Source: Kitasatospora azatica KCTC 9699 (GTDB lineage: Bacteria > Actinomycetota > Actinomycetes > Streptomycetales > Streptomycetaceae). Taken from it: a stretch of 64,000 bases of DNA. A program made the translations under genes and the position numbers. This document shows, piece after piece, positions 32,163 through 39,929 of the stretch. The notes under the pieces are model-generated. The model had not been told where the DNA came from. It was given only the letters and a program-made list of their open reading frames with translations, and made no database searches. The stretch is taken from positions 4,898,001 to 4,962,000 of the forward strand of contig NZ_JQMO01000003.1 of assembly GCF_000744785.1 (NCBI RefSeq), given 5' to 3'. The first letter of the stretch is position 1, and each line of letters starts with the position of its first letter.

Positions 32163-33800
32163 CTAAATCTCCGTCAACTTCCCGTCCGCCACCGCGATCC
32201 GCCGGTTCACCGAGACCGCCTCCAGCATCCGGCGGTCGTGGGTCACCAGCAGCAGGGTGCCGGTGTACGAGGCCAGCGCCGCCTCCAACTGCTCGATCGC
32301 CACCAGGTCCAGGTGGTTGGTCGGCTCGTCCAGCACCAGCAGGTTCACCCCGCGGGCCTGCAGCAGCGCCAGCGCCGCCCTGGTCCGCTCGCCGGGCGAG
32401 AGGGTGTCGGCAGGGCGCAGCACGTGCGCGGCCTTCAGACCGAACTTGGCCAGCAGGGTGCGCACATCGGCCGGGTTCAGCTCGGGCACGGCCGCGCCGA
32501 AGGCGGCCAGCAGCGTCTCGCTGCCGAAGAACAGCCCGCGCGCCTGGTCCACCTCGCCGATCACCACGCCGGAGCCCAAGCTGGCCTGACCCGAGTCGAG
32601 TTCGAGCCGGCCCAGCAGGGCGGCCAGCAGCGTGGACTTGCCCGCGCCGTTGGCTCCGGTGATCGCCACCCGGTCCGCCCAGTCGATCTGCAGGTCCACC
32701 GGTCCGAAGCCGAACTCGCCGCGCCGGACCATGGCCTGACGCAGCGTCGCCACCACCGAGCCGGAACGCGGGGCGGCGGCGATCTCCATCCGCAGCTCCC
32801 ACTCCTTGCGGGGCTCCTCGACCTCCTCCAGCCGTTCGATCATGCGCTGGGTCTGCTTGGCCTTGGCGGCCTGCTTCTCCGAGGAGGAGACCGCGGCGGC
32901 CTTGCGGATCTTGTCGTTGTCCGGGCTCTTCTTCAGCGCGTTGCGCACGCCCTTGTCCGCCCAGCCCTTCTGCATCCGGGCCCGGGCCTCCAGGCCCGCC
33001 CTGGTGTCGGCGTACTCGTCGTACTCCTCCCTGGCGTGCCGGCGGGCCCGGGCCCGCTCCTCCAGGTAGGCGTCGTAGCCGCCGCCGTACAGGTTGACCT
33101 GCTGCTGGGCCAGGTCCAGCTCCAGCACCCTGGTGACCGTGCGGGCCAGGAACTCGCGGTCGTGGCTGATCAGCACGGTGCCGGCGCGCAGGCCCTTGAC
33201 GAAGGCCTCCAGCCGGTCCAGCCCGTCCAGGTCCAGGTCATTGGTGGGCTCGTCGAGCAGGAAGACGTCGTAGCGGGAGAGCAGCAGCGAGGCCAGACCC
33301 GCGCGGGCCGCCTGACCGCCGGAGAGCGAGGTCATCGGCTGGTCCAGGCTGACGGTCAGGCCGAGCGAGTCGGCGACCTGCTCGGCCCGCTCCTCCAGAT
33401 CGGCGCCGCCCAGGTTGAGCCAGCGGTCCAGCGCGTCGGCGTAGGCGTCGTCGGCCCCGGGGCGGCCCTCGACCAGGCCCTCGGTGGCGGAGTCCAGCTC
33501 CTGCTGGGCGGCGGCCACCCCGGTGCGCCGGGCCAGGAAGTCGCGCACCGACTCGCCGGGGCGGCGCTCGGGCTCCTGCGGCAGGTGACCGACGGTGGCG
33601 GCGGGCGGGTTCAGCGTGATCGAGCCGCTCTCCGGCCGGTCGAGACCGGCCAGCAGACGCAGCAGCGTCGACTTGCCGGCACCGTTCACCCCGACCAGGC
33701 CGGTCACCTCGCCCGGGGCGACGACCAGGTCGAGGCCGGAGAAGAGGGTGCGGTCGCCGTGGCCGGCGGCGAGGTCCTTGGTGACGAGAGTGGCACTCAT
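32163..33800 (-). CDS. ABC-F family ATPase (ribosome-associated, no membrane domain)
   Basis: Duplicated ATPase of 545 aa with two nucleotide-binding domains and no membrane segments. First Walker A GVNGAGKSTLLRLLAG, signature LSGGQAARAGLAS, Walker B VFLLDEPTNDLDLDGLD; second Walker A GANGAGKSTLLAALLG, signature SPGERTRAALAL, Walker B LLVLDEPTNHLDL. The interdomain P-site linker region is rich in Lys, Arg and Glu (around 240-320). ABC-F proteins bind the ribosomal E site and either regulate translation or give resistance to ribosome-targeting drugs. TAGGAT lies 10 nt before the ATG. Divergent from a second ABC-F gene. Confidence 0.92.
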   Translation of the reverse strand: MSATLVTKDLAAGHGDRTLFSGLDLVVAPGEVTGLVGVNGAGKSTLLRLLAGLDRPESGSITLNPPAATVGHLPQEPERRPGESVRDFLARRTGVAAAQQELDSATEGLVEGRPGADDAYADALDRWLNLGGADLEERAEQVADSLGLTVSLDQPMTSLSGGQAARAGLASLLLSRYDVFLLDEPTNDLDLDGLDRLEAFVKGLRAGTVLISHDREFLARTVTRVLELDLAQQQVNLYGGGYDAYLEERARARRHAREEYDEYADTRAGLEARARMQKGWADKGVRNALKKSPDNDKIRKAAAVSSSEKQAAKAKQTQRMIERLEEVEEPRKEWELRMEIAAAPRSGSVVATLRQAMVRRGEFGFGPVDLQIDWADRVAITGANGAGKSTLLAALLGRLELDSGQASLGSGVVIGEVDQARGLFFGSETLLAAFGAAVPELNPADVRTLLAKFGLKAAHVLRPADTLSPGERTRAALALLQARGVNLLVLDEPTNHLDLVAIEQLEAALASYTGTLLLVTHDRRMLEAVSVNRRIAVADGKLTEI

Positions 33801-34053
33801 GATGGGGTCGATCCTAGACGGCGGCGGAAAATGCTTTGCGCCCGCGTGGGACGCCTCCTAGCCTCGTTCTCGTTGGTTCGCCGGAAATCGCTTCGCCCGG
33901 AACAGGAGAAGGCCGTTGCTCTACTGAGGTCCTGAGACACCGCTCCCGCGCTGAGTTCCCGCGCGGTCGATGGAGTGTGCCTTGCGATCTCGGTACGGAG
34001 CCTTCCGTTCCCCCTCGCCCTCCCCGCGGTGTCTCCCGTGTTGCGAGTACCGC

Positions 34054-34202
34054 GTCAGGCAACCTTCGCCCCGTCGCGACGCCCAGCACGCACTCTCGCC
34101 GCACCGGCCGAAAGCCCAAGTACGTCCAGTACGAGGACTTCCGGCCGGCACGCCGAGAGCACGCACCGGCCGCCGCTCCTTGACGGGCGAAGGTTGCCCG
34201 AC
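34054..34202 (+). promoter_or_regulatory. Long imperfect hairpin in the leader of the second ABC-F gene
   Basis: The gap between the two ABC-F genes (33801-34244, 444 bp) holds no convincing gene. Its 3' half folds on itself: GTCAGGCAACCTTCGCC at 34054 pairs with GGCGAAGGTTGCCCGAC ending at 34202, and inner segments CTCTCGCCG / CGCCGAGAG and CCGGCCGAAAG / CTTCCGGCCGG continue the stem toward a small GTAC-GTCCA-GTAC tip at 34120-34132. Drug-resistance ABC-F genes are often controlled by leader attenuation, so an RNA switch is plausible. The 5' half (33801-34053) holds only the divergent promoters. Confidence 0.55.
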
Positions 34203-34244
34203 CCGGCACTGGTTCCCATTCCGGCAACCCCGCAGGAGGCCACC

Positions 34245-35855
34245 ATGGCACCGACCACCACCGCGATCCTCTGCACCGACCTCAGCTTCGAGTGGCCGGA
34301 CGGCAAGCCCGTCCTGGACCGCTTCCACCTCGCCGTCGGCCCCGGCCGGACCGGTCTGATCGGCCTCAACGGGGCCGGCAAGTCCACCCTGCTGCGGTTG
34401 CTGGCCGGCGAGCTCACCCCGTCCGGCGGCAGCGTCAGGATCGGCGGCGAGGTCGGCTACCTGCCGCAGGACCTCGCGCTGGACACCGCCCTGCGGGTGG
34501 ACGAGGCGCTCGGCATCCGGGAGCGCCGCGAGGCGCTGCACGCGATCGAGTCCGGCGACGTCGACGAGCGGCACTTCGCCGCGATCGGCGAGGACTGGGA
34601 CGTCGAGGAGCGGGCCCGGGCCACCCTCGACAAGCTGGGCCTGGCCAGGCTCGACCTGGACCGCACCATCGGCGAGCTCTCCGGCGGTGAGGCGGTGCTG
34701 CTGCGGCTGGCGGCCCTGCTGCTGGAGCGCCCGGACGTGCTGCTGCTCGACGAGCCGACCAACAACCTGGACCGCGCGGCCCGGGCCCGCCTCTACGAGG
34801 CGGTGGCGAACTGGACCGGGGTCATGGTGATCGTCAGCCACGACCGCGAACTGCTCCGGCAGATGGACCAGATCGCCGACCTGCGGGACGGCGAGGTCAC
34901 CTTCTACGGCGGCAACTTCGACGACTACGAGCAGGCCCTGGCGGCCGAGCAGGAGGCGGCCGAGCGGATGGTGCGGGCGGCCGAGGCCGACGTCCAGCGC
35001 CAGCAGCGGGACCTGACCGAGGCCAATGTGCGCCTCGCCCGCAGCGCAAGCTACGGCAAGAAGCGCTCCATCGCCCGGAAAGACCCGAAGATCGTCTCCG
35101 GGGCGCTGAAGCGCCAGGCCGAGAACACCGCGGGCCGGGTGCGCGGCATGCACTCCGAGCGCCTCGCCGAGGCCCGGGAGCGGTTGGACGCCGCCGAGGA
35201 TGCGGTGCGCGACGACGCCGAGATCCGGATCGACCTGCCCCGCACCGAAGTCCCGGCCGGGCGCACGGTGTTGAGCATGGACAACGTCGAGCTCCCGTAC
35301 GGCGCCACGGTCAAGCTCGACCTGCGCGGCCCCGAGCGGGTCGCCCTGGTCGGGCCGAACGGCGCCGGCAAGACGACCCTGCTGCGCACCATCGCCGGCG
35401 AACTGCGCCCGCCGGCCGGCGAGCTCACCACTCCGGTGCAGATCCGCTACCTGCCGCAGCGGCTCGACCTGCTGGACGACTCGCTCAGCGTGGTGGACAA
35501 CGTCAAGGCGCTGGCCCCCACCATCGGGGACAACCAGGCCCGGGCCCGGCTCGCCCGGTTCCTGTTCCGCGGCGGGCGGGCCGACCAGCCGGCCGGCACG
35601 CTCTCCGGCGGCGAGCGGTTCCGGGCCACCCTGGCCGCGCTGCTGCTCGCCGACCCGCCGCCGCAGCTGCTGCTGCTCGACGAGCCGAGCAACAACCTGG
35701 ACCTGGCCAGCATGCGCCAGCTCACCGAAGCACTGGAGGCCTACCGCGGCGCGTTGGTCGTGGTCAGCCACGACCTGGAGTTCCTGCGCCGTCTCGGACC
35801 CACCCGCTGGCTGCGGCTGGACCAGTCCGGGCTGCGCCAGGTGGCTCCGATGTGA
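34245..35855 (+). CDS. ABC-F family ATPase (antibiotic-resistance-type candidate)
   Basis: 536-aa tandem ATPase without membrane helices. Start at the ATG with AGGAGG 6 nt upstream, not the longer open frame through the leader. Walker A motifs GLNGAGKSTLLRLLAG and GPNGAGKTTLLRTIAG; signatures LSGGEAVLLRLA and LSGGERFRATLA; Walker B LLLLDEPTNNLDRA and LLLLDEPSNNLDLA. The linker (about 230-330) is strongly charged, with RQQRDLTEANVRLARSASYGKKRSIARKDPKIVSGALKRQAEN. The long structured leader and solitary position resemble inducible resistance ABC-F proteins. Substrate drug unknown. Confidence 0.92.
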   Translation: MAPTTTAILCTDLSFEWPDGKPVLDRFHLAVGPGRTGLIGLNGAGKSTLLRLLAGELTPSGGSVRIGGEVGYLPQDLALDTALRVDEALGIRERREALHAIESGDVDERHFAAIGEDWDVEERARATLDKLGLARLDLDRTIGELSGGEAVLLRLAALLLERPDVLLLDEPTNNLDRAARARLYEAVANWTGVMVIVSHDRELLRQMDQIADLRDGEVTFYGGNFDDYEQALAAEQEAAERMVRAAEADVQRQQRDLTEANVRLARSASYGKKRSIARKDPKIVSGALKRQAENTAGRVRGMHSERLAEARERLDAAEDAVRDDAEIRIDLPRTEVPAGRTVLSMDNVELPYGATVKLDLRGPERVALVGPNGAGKTTLLRTIAGELRPPAGELTTPVQIRYLPQRLDLLDDSLSVVDNVKALAPTIGDNQARARLARFLFRGGRADQPAGTLSGGERFRATLAALLLADPPPQLLLLDEPSNNLDLASMRQLTEALEAYRGALVVVSHDLEFLRRLGPTRWLRLDQSGLRQVAPM

Positions 35856-35889
35856 CGCAGGCAAGCCGGCCGGCAGGCGCGGCGCGGTG

Positions 35890-37191
35890 TTACTTCGCCG
35901 CGCCGTGCCAGGTCGGGCTGAGCGCGATCGCCTTGAGCTGATCCAGCGTCAGGGCGGGCTTGTCGCGGGTCGCCGAACCCTTGTAGTCGGTGCCGTTGAA
36001 GGCGTCCACCCGCACCAGCAGCTTGTCCGGGCGCAGCACCGAGACCTCGTTGCACACCACGTCCGGGTAGGGCCCGTACGGGTCCTGGGTGTCGGCGTTG
36101 ATCCTGCTGCCGTCCGGCAGCGTGGGCGAGTCGGTGAACTGGTTGGAGATGTCGCCGCCGTTGAACTTCCCCTTCTGGTAGACGCTCCAGTCCTCCACCG
36201 TCACCCGCACCAGGCTCCTGCCGTCGCCGTCGTCCACCAGGAAGTGAGCGAAGGAGGGCTCGCCGCCGGGCTCCAGCTCGGTGAGGCCGGCCGGCAGCAG
36301 CGGGGCGGCGGTGTGCAGGATGTCGTCCAGCGGGAGCGGGAGCCAGGTGTGCGCCGTCGCGTCGATGTACCCGAGGTCGGGCGTTACTCCCCTCGCGGCG
36401 TCCAGCCAGACCGGGGCTTGGGCCAGCGCGGCGAGCTGGTCGGTGCTCAGCGGCGGCTGGTCCCGGGTGGCATCGGTGTGATTGGTCAAGAAGTTGCTCG
36501 AGCTCGCGGTGACCAGGATGCCGTCCGGGCGCTGCAGTTCGGCCCGCCAATCCAGCAGGTCGCTCTCACCCAGCCTGAAGCTGTCCTTGGTGATGCGCAG
36601 GTAGGCGCCGCCGGGCAGCTGGGTGCGGGTGCAGGCGATGGTAGGGAGGGCCGGATCGGCGCAGACCAGCGTCTTGAAATTCAGGTCCACCGGTGTCGGG
36701 ACCCGCTGCAGATTGATCATGACGCGGCCCTGGCCCTGGCTGTCGGTGACGGTGTAGGACGCCATCGGGCCATCCGCCTTCACATTGGGGTCCGGGGTCA
36801 CGCCCTGGCCGGTGCCGTCGCTCAGCCGGGTGCCCGGGGGCAGCTGCTGCTTGAGCAGGGTGAGCATCTGCTCGGTGGTGACCGGCGGGGCGCTGGTGGC
36901 GGCCACCGGGCTGGTGGCCGCCGTCGGGCTCGCGGCCGCTGCGGAGGTCCCGTTGCTCGTCGCAGTCGGCGGGTCGGCGGCCTGCGCGGAGGCGGTCGGT
37001 CGCAGCTGGGCGACCAGCACCCCGCCGCCCGCCACCAGCGCCATCGTCGCCGTACTGGCGACCAGTGCGCGCCGCAGCTTCTTGCGCCTGCCGCGCTGCT
37101 GGGCGCCGACGGCCAGCAGCTCGACCGCGGGCGGTGGAGAGGCCTCGGCGGTCACTCGCAGGGCATGACTGAACTCGTCCTCAAAAGGCAT
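35890..37191 (-). CDS. Membrane-anchored extracytoplasmic protein downstream of an ECF sigma gene
   Basis: A 433-aa protein of unknown function: about 38 cytoplasmic residues (MPFEDEFSHALRVTAEASPP), a basic stretch (GRRKKLRRAL), one membrane helix (about 40-62), a low-complexity Ala/Thr/Ser linker, then about 340 extracytoplasmic residues. The outer part seems to contain two related halves: LSDGTGQ..VCADPALPTIACTR and DLGYIDA..DPYGPYPDVVCNEVSVLRPDKLLVRVDAFNG, each ending near the LxTDQLxALA / LTLDQLKAIAL theme. Position 69 bp after a SigE-family sigma gene suggests an anti-sigma or signal-sensing partner, but no zinc anti-sigma motif is visible. Confidence 0.72.
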   Translation of the reverse strand: MPFEDEFSHALRVTAEASPPPAVELLAVGAQQRGRRKKLRRALVASTATMALVAGGGVLVAQLRPTASAQAADPPTATSNGTSAAAASPTAATSPVAATSAPPVTTEQMLTLLKQQLPPGTRLSDGTGQGVTPDPNVKADGPMASYTVTDSQGQGRVMINLQRVPTPVDLNFKTLVCADPALPTIACTRTQLPGGAYLRITKDSFRLGESDLLDWRAELQRPDGILVTASSSNFLTNHTDATRDQPPLSTDQLAALAQAPVWLDAARGVTPDLGYIDATAHTWLPLPLDDILHTAAPLLPAGLTELEPGGEPSFAHFLVDDGDGRSLVRVTVEDWSVYQKGKFNGGDISNQFTDSPTLPDGSRINADTQDPYGPYPDVVCNEVSVLRPDKLLVRVDAFNGTDYKGSATRDKPALTLDQLKAIALSPTWHGAAK

Positions 37192-37260
37192 GGGAATCTG
37201 CTTCCTTGGCTTCTAGGCGAAGAAGAGAGGGGGCGGTGGGCCGGGACGGGCGGACAGGCC

Positions 37261-37791
37261 CTAGCCCGCCAGGCGCTCGGCGAAGGCGTCGCCGAGGATC
37301 GCGCGCATCCGGCCCAGCGCGCGGTGGCTGCGCGAGCGGACGGCGGTGGAGCTCAGGTTCAGGGCGCTCGCGGTCTCCTCGACGCTGCGGTCCTCCCAGA
37401 AGCGCAGCACCAGCACCGCGCGGTCCTGCGGGGAGACCTGTTGCAGCGCCTGGAGCATCGTCAGACGCAGGACCGGGTCGGTGTCGGAGACGGCGAGGTC
37501 GGGGAACTCGTCGGTCACCCGCTCGCGGCTGCTGCGTCGACGGCGCAGCGACAGGAAGGTGTTGACCAGCACCGTCTGCGCGTAGCCGGCCGGGTTCTCC
37601 AGCCGGCACAGGCGTCGCCAGCGCACGAACATCCGACTGAGTGCCTCCTGCACGAGGTCCTCCGCCAGGTGCGAGTCACCACCGGTGAGCAGGTACGCCG
37701 TCTTGTAGAGGTGCCCGCCTCGGGCCGCGGCGAACTCCAGGAAGTCGAGCGGGCCTGGGGGCGCCGGATCGGTCGTCGGTGAGTGGTCCAT
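37261..37791 (-). CDS. RNA polymerase ECF sigma factor, SigE family
   Basis: Alternative sigma factor of 176 aa. Region 2: FAAARGGHLYKTAYLLTGGDSHLAEDLVQEALSRMFVRWRRL, with the typical DLVQEAL; region 4: VSPQDRAVLVLRFWEDRSVEETASALNLSSTAVRSRSHRALGRMRAIL, a clear HTH. The first in-frame ATG fitting the fold is at 37791 (MDHSPTT); an ATG 15 bp upstream is possible. The gene and the membrane protein downstream probably form an operon, and the membrane protein may control sigma activity. Divergent from the toxin-antitoxin-like pair, 99 bp away. Confidence 0.9.
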   Translation of the reverse strand: MDHSPTTDPAPPGPLDFLEFAAARGGHLYKTAYLLTGGDSHLAEDLVQEALSRMFVRWRRLCRLENPAGYAQTVLVNTFLSLRRRRSSRERVTDEFPDLAVSDTDPVLRLTMLQALQQVSPQDRAVLVLRFWEDRSVEETASALNLSSTAVRSRSHRALGRMRAILGDAFAERLAG

Positions 37792-37890
37792 GCCTCGGTA
37801 ACGCATTGGGTTCACGGTCGTGTTGCAGGGGGACGGACGGTTCTTCGAGAGCCCTGTCGGTGGTGGTACCTGTCCGGTACCCTGAGCCGC

Positions 37891-38118
37891 ATGCCAGCTC
37901 TCAACATCGAGTACACCGAGGCGGAACTGGCCGCGATCAGGGAAGCCGCGGCAGCCGACGGCAAGAGCGTCAAGGCGTACGTGCACGACCTCAGTGTGCG
38001 CGAGCAGCAGCGCCGAACCTTCGTCAACCACGCGGTGGCGTTCTGGAACGCGCACCTGGAGGAGTTCGACGCGGCCTTCCCGGAGGACACGCCCGCCGCC
38101 AAGCGCAGCGCGGCCTGA
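37891..38118 (+). CDS. Small antitoxin-like protein (ribbon-helix-helix type)
   Basis: 75-aa acidic-C-terminal protein: an N-terminal beta strand plus helix (LNIEYTEAELAAIREAAAADGKSVKAYVHDLSVREQQRR) that looks like a ribbon-helix-helix DNA-binding domain, then a helical tail (FVNHAVAFWNAHLEEFDAAFP) that would bind the toxin. It is followed 2 bp later by the Fic/Doc-like gene, the layout of the Streptomyces fic-type toxin-antitoxin modules. TACCCT ends 7 nt before the ATG, so the transcript is probably leaderless and autoregulated. Confidence 0.75.
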   Translation: MPALNIEYTEAELAAIREAAAADGKSVKAYVHDLSVREQQRRTFVNHAVAFWNAHLEEFDAAFPEDTPAAKRSAA

Positions 38119-38120
38119 GC

Positions 38121-38489
38121 ATGCTGCACGTCGACATCCGGTGGCTCCTCGACGTCCAGGAGCAGGCCTCGCCCGAGGACCTGAGCGTGCGTGACTACTC
38201 CGCGCTGCAGGCCGCCGTGGCCCGGCACCGGGTGAACACCGCCCAACTCGGCCACGACGCCGACCCCGCTTGGTGCGCCGCCGCGCTGATGCACACCATC
38301 GTGCTGCTGCGCCCACTGCCGGTGCGCAACAACCTCTACGCCTGCATGGCGACCGCCGCGTACATGCACGCCGCCAAGGAGGGCATCGACCCGCCCTACG
38401 GCGCCCTGGTCGAACTGGCCAGGGACGTGGCCGAGACCAAGGCGGACATCTTCGCGGCGGCCGACCGGATCCGCGACTGGCGGATCTGA
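38121..38489 (+). CDS. Fic/Doc-family toxin-like protein with degenerate core
   Basis: 122-aa protein with the helical outline of Doc toxins, beginning MLHVDIRWLLDVQEQA, which would phosphorylate or AMPylate a translation factor. The family core HxFx[D/A]xN[K/G]R is here LLRPLPVRNNLYA: the catalytic His is replaced by Arg or Leu, and the terminal basic residue is missing, with only the Asn retained. This actinobacterial subfamily is regularly annotated as a fic-type toxin despite this. It may be inactive, or act without catalysis. Start 2 bp after the antitoxin stop, implying coupling. Confidence 0.7.
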   Translation: MLHVDIRWLLDVQEQASPEDLSVRDYSALQAAVARHRVNTAQLGHDADPAWCAAALMHTIVLLRPLPVRNNLYACMATAAYMHAAKEGIDPPYGALVELARDVAETKADIFAAADRIRDWRI

Positions 38490-38538
38490 TCCGGTAGCGC
38501 CTCGTCAGCCGGTAGTGCTCGGTCAGGCGGCAGCTCCG

Positions 38539-39186
38539 TCAGGCGGTGGCGGGGCGCAGCTTGGCCCGGACCGCGGTGCCGAGTCGGTCCAGCCCGACCA
38601 CCAGCGTCGCCAGCACGATGAACTCCACCGTCAGCTGGGCGATCTGCAGCCAGACGTAGCCGTAGCCGCGGTCGCTCGGGTCGAAGAAGAAGTACGGGTA
38701 CTTGTTGGGGAAGCCCGGGAAGAGCGCGGCGCGGGCCATGGTCAGCGCGGCGTAGCCCAGTGGGAAGGTGAGCCAGAGCGGGATGTCGCGCCAGGCCGAG
38801 GCGTTGCGCGGCTTCAAGCAGAGCCAGTCCAGGATCACCATCACCGGCGTCACGTAGTGCAGGAGGAACGAGGACCAGTTCTGCAGCCGGTCCGGGCCGG
38901 AGGCCAGGCCGGGCAGCGGGTTGGCGCCGTGGTTGAGCAGGATGTGCGCGACCAGCCCGGTGATCAGGATGTACAGCGTCGCGGCGCCGCGCAGTCGGGG
39001 CGCGGGCGCGTCCACGGTGTTGCGCCTGACCATCCAGTAGACCGCGCCGGCGAAGGTGCCGAGCACGATCACATTGCTCTCGATGGTGAAGTACACCAGC
39101 GAACCGGTGCCCAGGACCAGCCCGAGCCCGGCGGAGAGGACGATGGCCAGGCGCCACCACAGAGCGGGGCGGGTCCAGACGTTCAT
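38539..39186 (-). CDS. Pr6Pr family integral membrane protein
   Basis: 215-aa membrane protein with about six helices, matching the Pr6Pr (FAR-17a/AIG1-like) group: LVYFTIESNVIVLG in helix 2, LNHGANPLPGLASGPDRLQNWSSFLLHYVTPVMVILDWL in the middle, and the characteristic WLTFPLGYAALTMARAALFP...NKYPYFFFDPSDRGYG near helix 5. Eukaryotic relatives hydrolyse fatty-acid esters of hydroxy fatty acids; bacterial function is unknown. The ATG at 39186 follows GGTGA. A perfect 14-bp palindrome lies 41-54 bp upstream. The two-component genes end just beyond that promoter. Confidence 0.85.
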   Translation of the reverse strand: MNVWTRPALWWRLAIVLSAGLGLVLGTGSLVYFTIESNVIVLGTFAGAVYWMVRRNTVDAPAPRLRGAATLYILITGLVAHILLNHGANPLPGLASGPDRLQNWSSFLLHYVTPVMVILDWLCLKPRNASAWRDIPLWLTFPLGYAALTMARAALFPGFPNKYPYFFFDPSDRGYGYVWLQIAQLTVEFIVLATLVVGLDRLGTAVRAKLRPATA

Positions 39187-39226
39187 ACAGGTCACCAGGT
39201 GTTTCGTGCGAGCGGGTCGCCGTACT

Positions 39227-39240
39227 CTACCCGCGGGTAG
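39227..39240. promoter_or_regulatory. 14-bp perfect palindrome upstream of the Pr6Pr gene
   Basis: CTACCCGCGGGTAG reads the same on both strands and lies between the response-regulator stop (39243) and the Pr6Pr start. It shares the CGCG core and TA ends with the lipid-gene palindromes but has CCC/GGG flanks. Confidence 0.5.
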
Positions 39241-39242
39241 CA

Positions 39243-39929
39243 TCACTTCGGGAGCACGAACCCCGACTCGTAGGCGATGATCACCGCCTGTGTCCGGTCG
39301 CGTGCGCCGAGTTTGGCCAGCACGCTCCCCACATGGGTCTTCACGGTCTCCGGGCTGACCACCAGCTCGCCGGCGATCTCCCCGTTGTTCAGTCCGACCG
39401 CCATCAGCCGCAGTACCTGCTGCTCCCGGTCGGTGAGCCGACCGGTCCGGCTGTCCTTGCGGTCCTCGGGCGCCGCCGGCCCGGTGCGGGCCTGGCCGGC
39501 GGCCAACTCGCGGATCGCCGCCGGGTAGAGCAGCGAGTCGCCGTGCGCCACCAGCCGCACCGCCTGGACCATCTCCTCGGCGCGGGCCCGCTTGAGCAGG
39601 AACCCGGCGGCGCCGGCCCGCAGCGCCTGGTAGACGTAGTCGTCGTTCTCGAAGGTGGTCACCACCAGGATCCGCGGCGGCTCGGGCAGCCCGGCGGCCA
39701 GCAGCAGTTCGGTGGCCCGGATGCCGTCCAACTCGGGCATCCGGACGTCCATCAGCACCACGTCGGGGCGGGTCTCGCGGACCAGCGGCAGCACCTCGGC
39801 GCCGTTGGCCGCCTCGCCGACCACGGTCAGGTCCGGCTCGGCGTCCAGCACCACGCGCAGGCCCAGCCGGACCAGGCGCTCGTCGTCGGCGATCACCACG
39901 CGGATGCCCGGGTTTCCAGTCGCGGTCAC
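39243..39929 (-). CDS. NarL/FixJ-type response regulator
   Basis: 228-aa regulator. Receiver domain: IADDERLVRLGLRVVLD with the acidic pocket, phospho-acceptor Asp at about 61 in VVLMDVRMPELDG, Thr in VVTTFENDDY, Lys in GFLLKRARAEEM. C-terminal LuxR-type HTH: LTDREQQVLRLMAVGLNNGEIAGELVVSPETVKTHVGSVLAKLGARDRTQAV. The GTG start overlaps the histidine-kinase stop by 4 bp, so the pair is co-translated. Target genes are unknown; neighbouring Pr6Pr is a candidate. Confidence 0.93.
   Translation of the reverse strand: MTATGNPGIRVVIADDERLVRLGLRVVLDAEPDLTVVGEAANGAEVLPLVRETRPDVVLMDVRMPELDGIRATELLLAAGLPEPPRILVVTTFENDDYVYQALRAGAAGFLLKRARAEEMVQAVRLVAHGDSLLYPAAIRELAAGQARTGPAAPEDRKDSRTGRLTDREQQVLRLMAVGLNNGEIAGELVVSPETVKTHVGSVLAKLGARDRTQAVIIAYESGFVLPK

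Noticed and set aside
33970..34359. Open frame from ATG 33970 as a leader peptide for the ABC-F gene
   Set aside because: It runs through the ribosome site and overlaps the ABC-F gene for over 100 bp, is Arg/Pro/Ser-rich and has no ribosome site; no short regulatory frame could be chosen with confidence.
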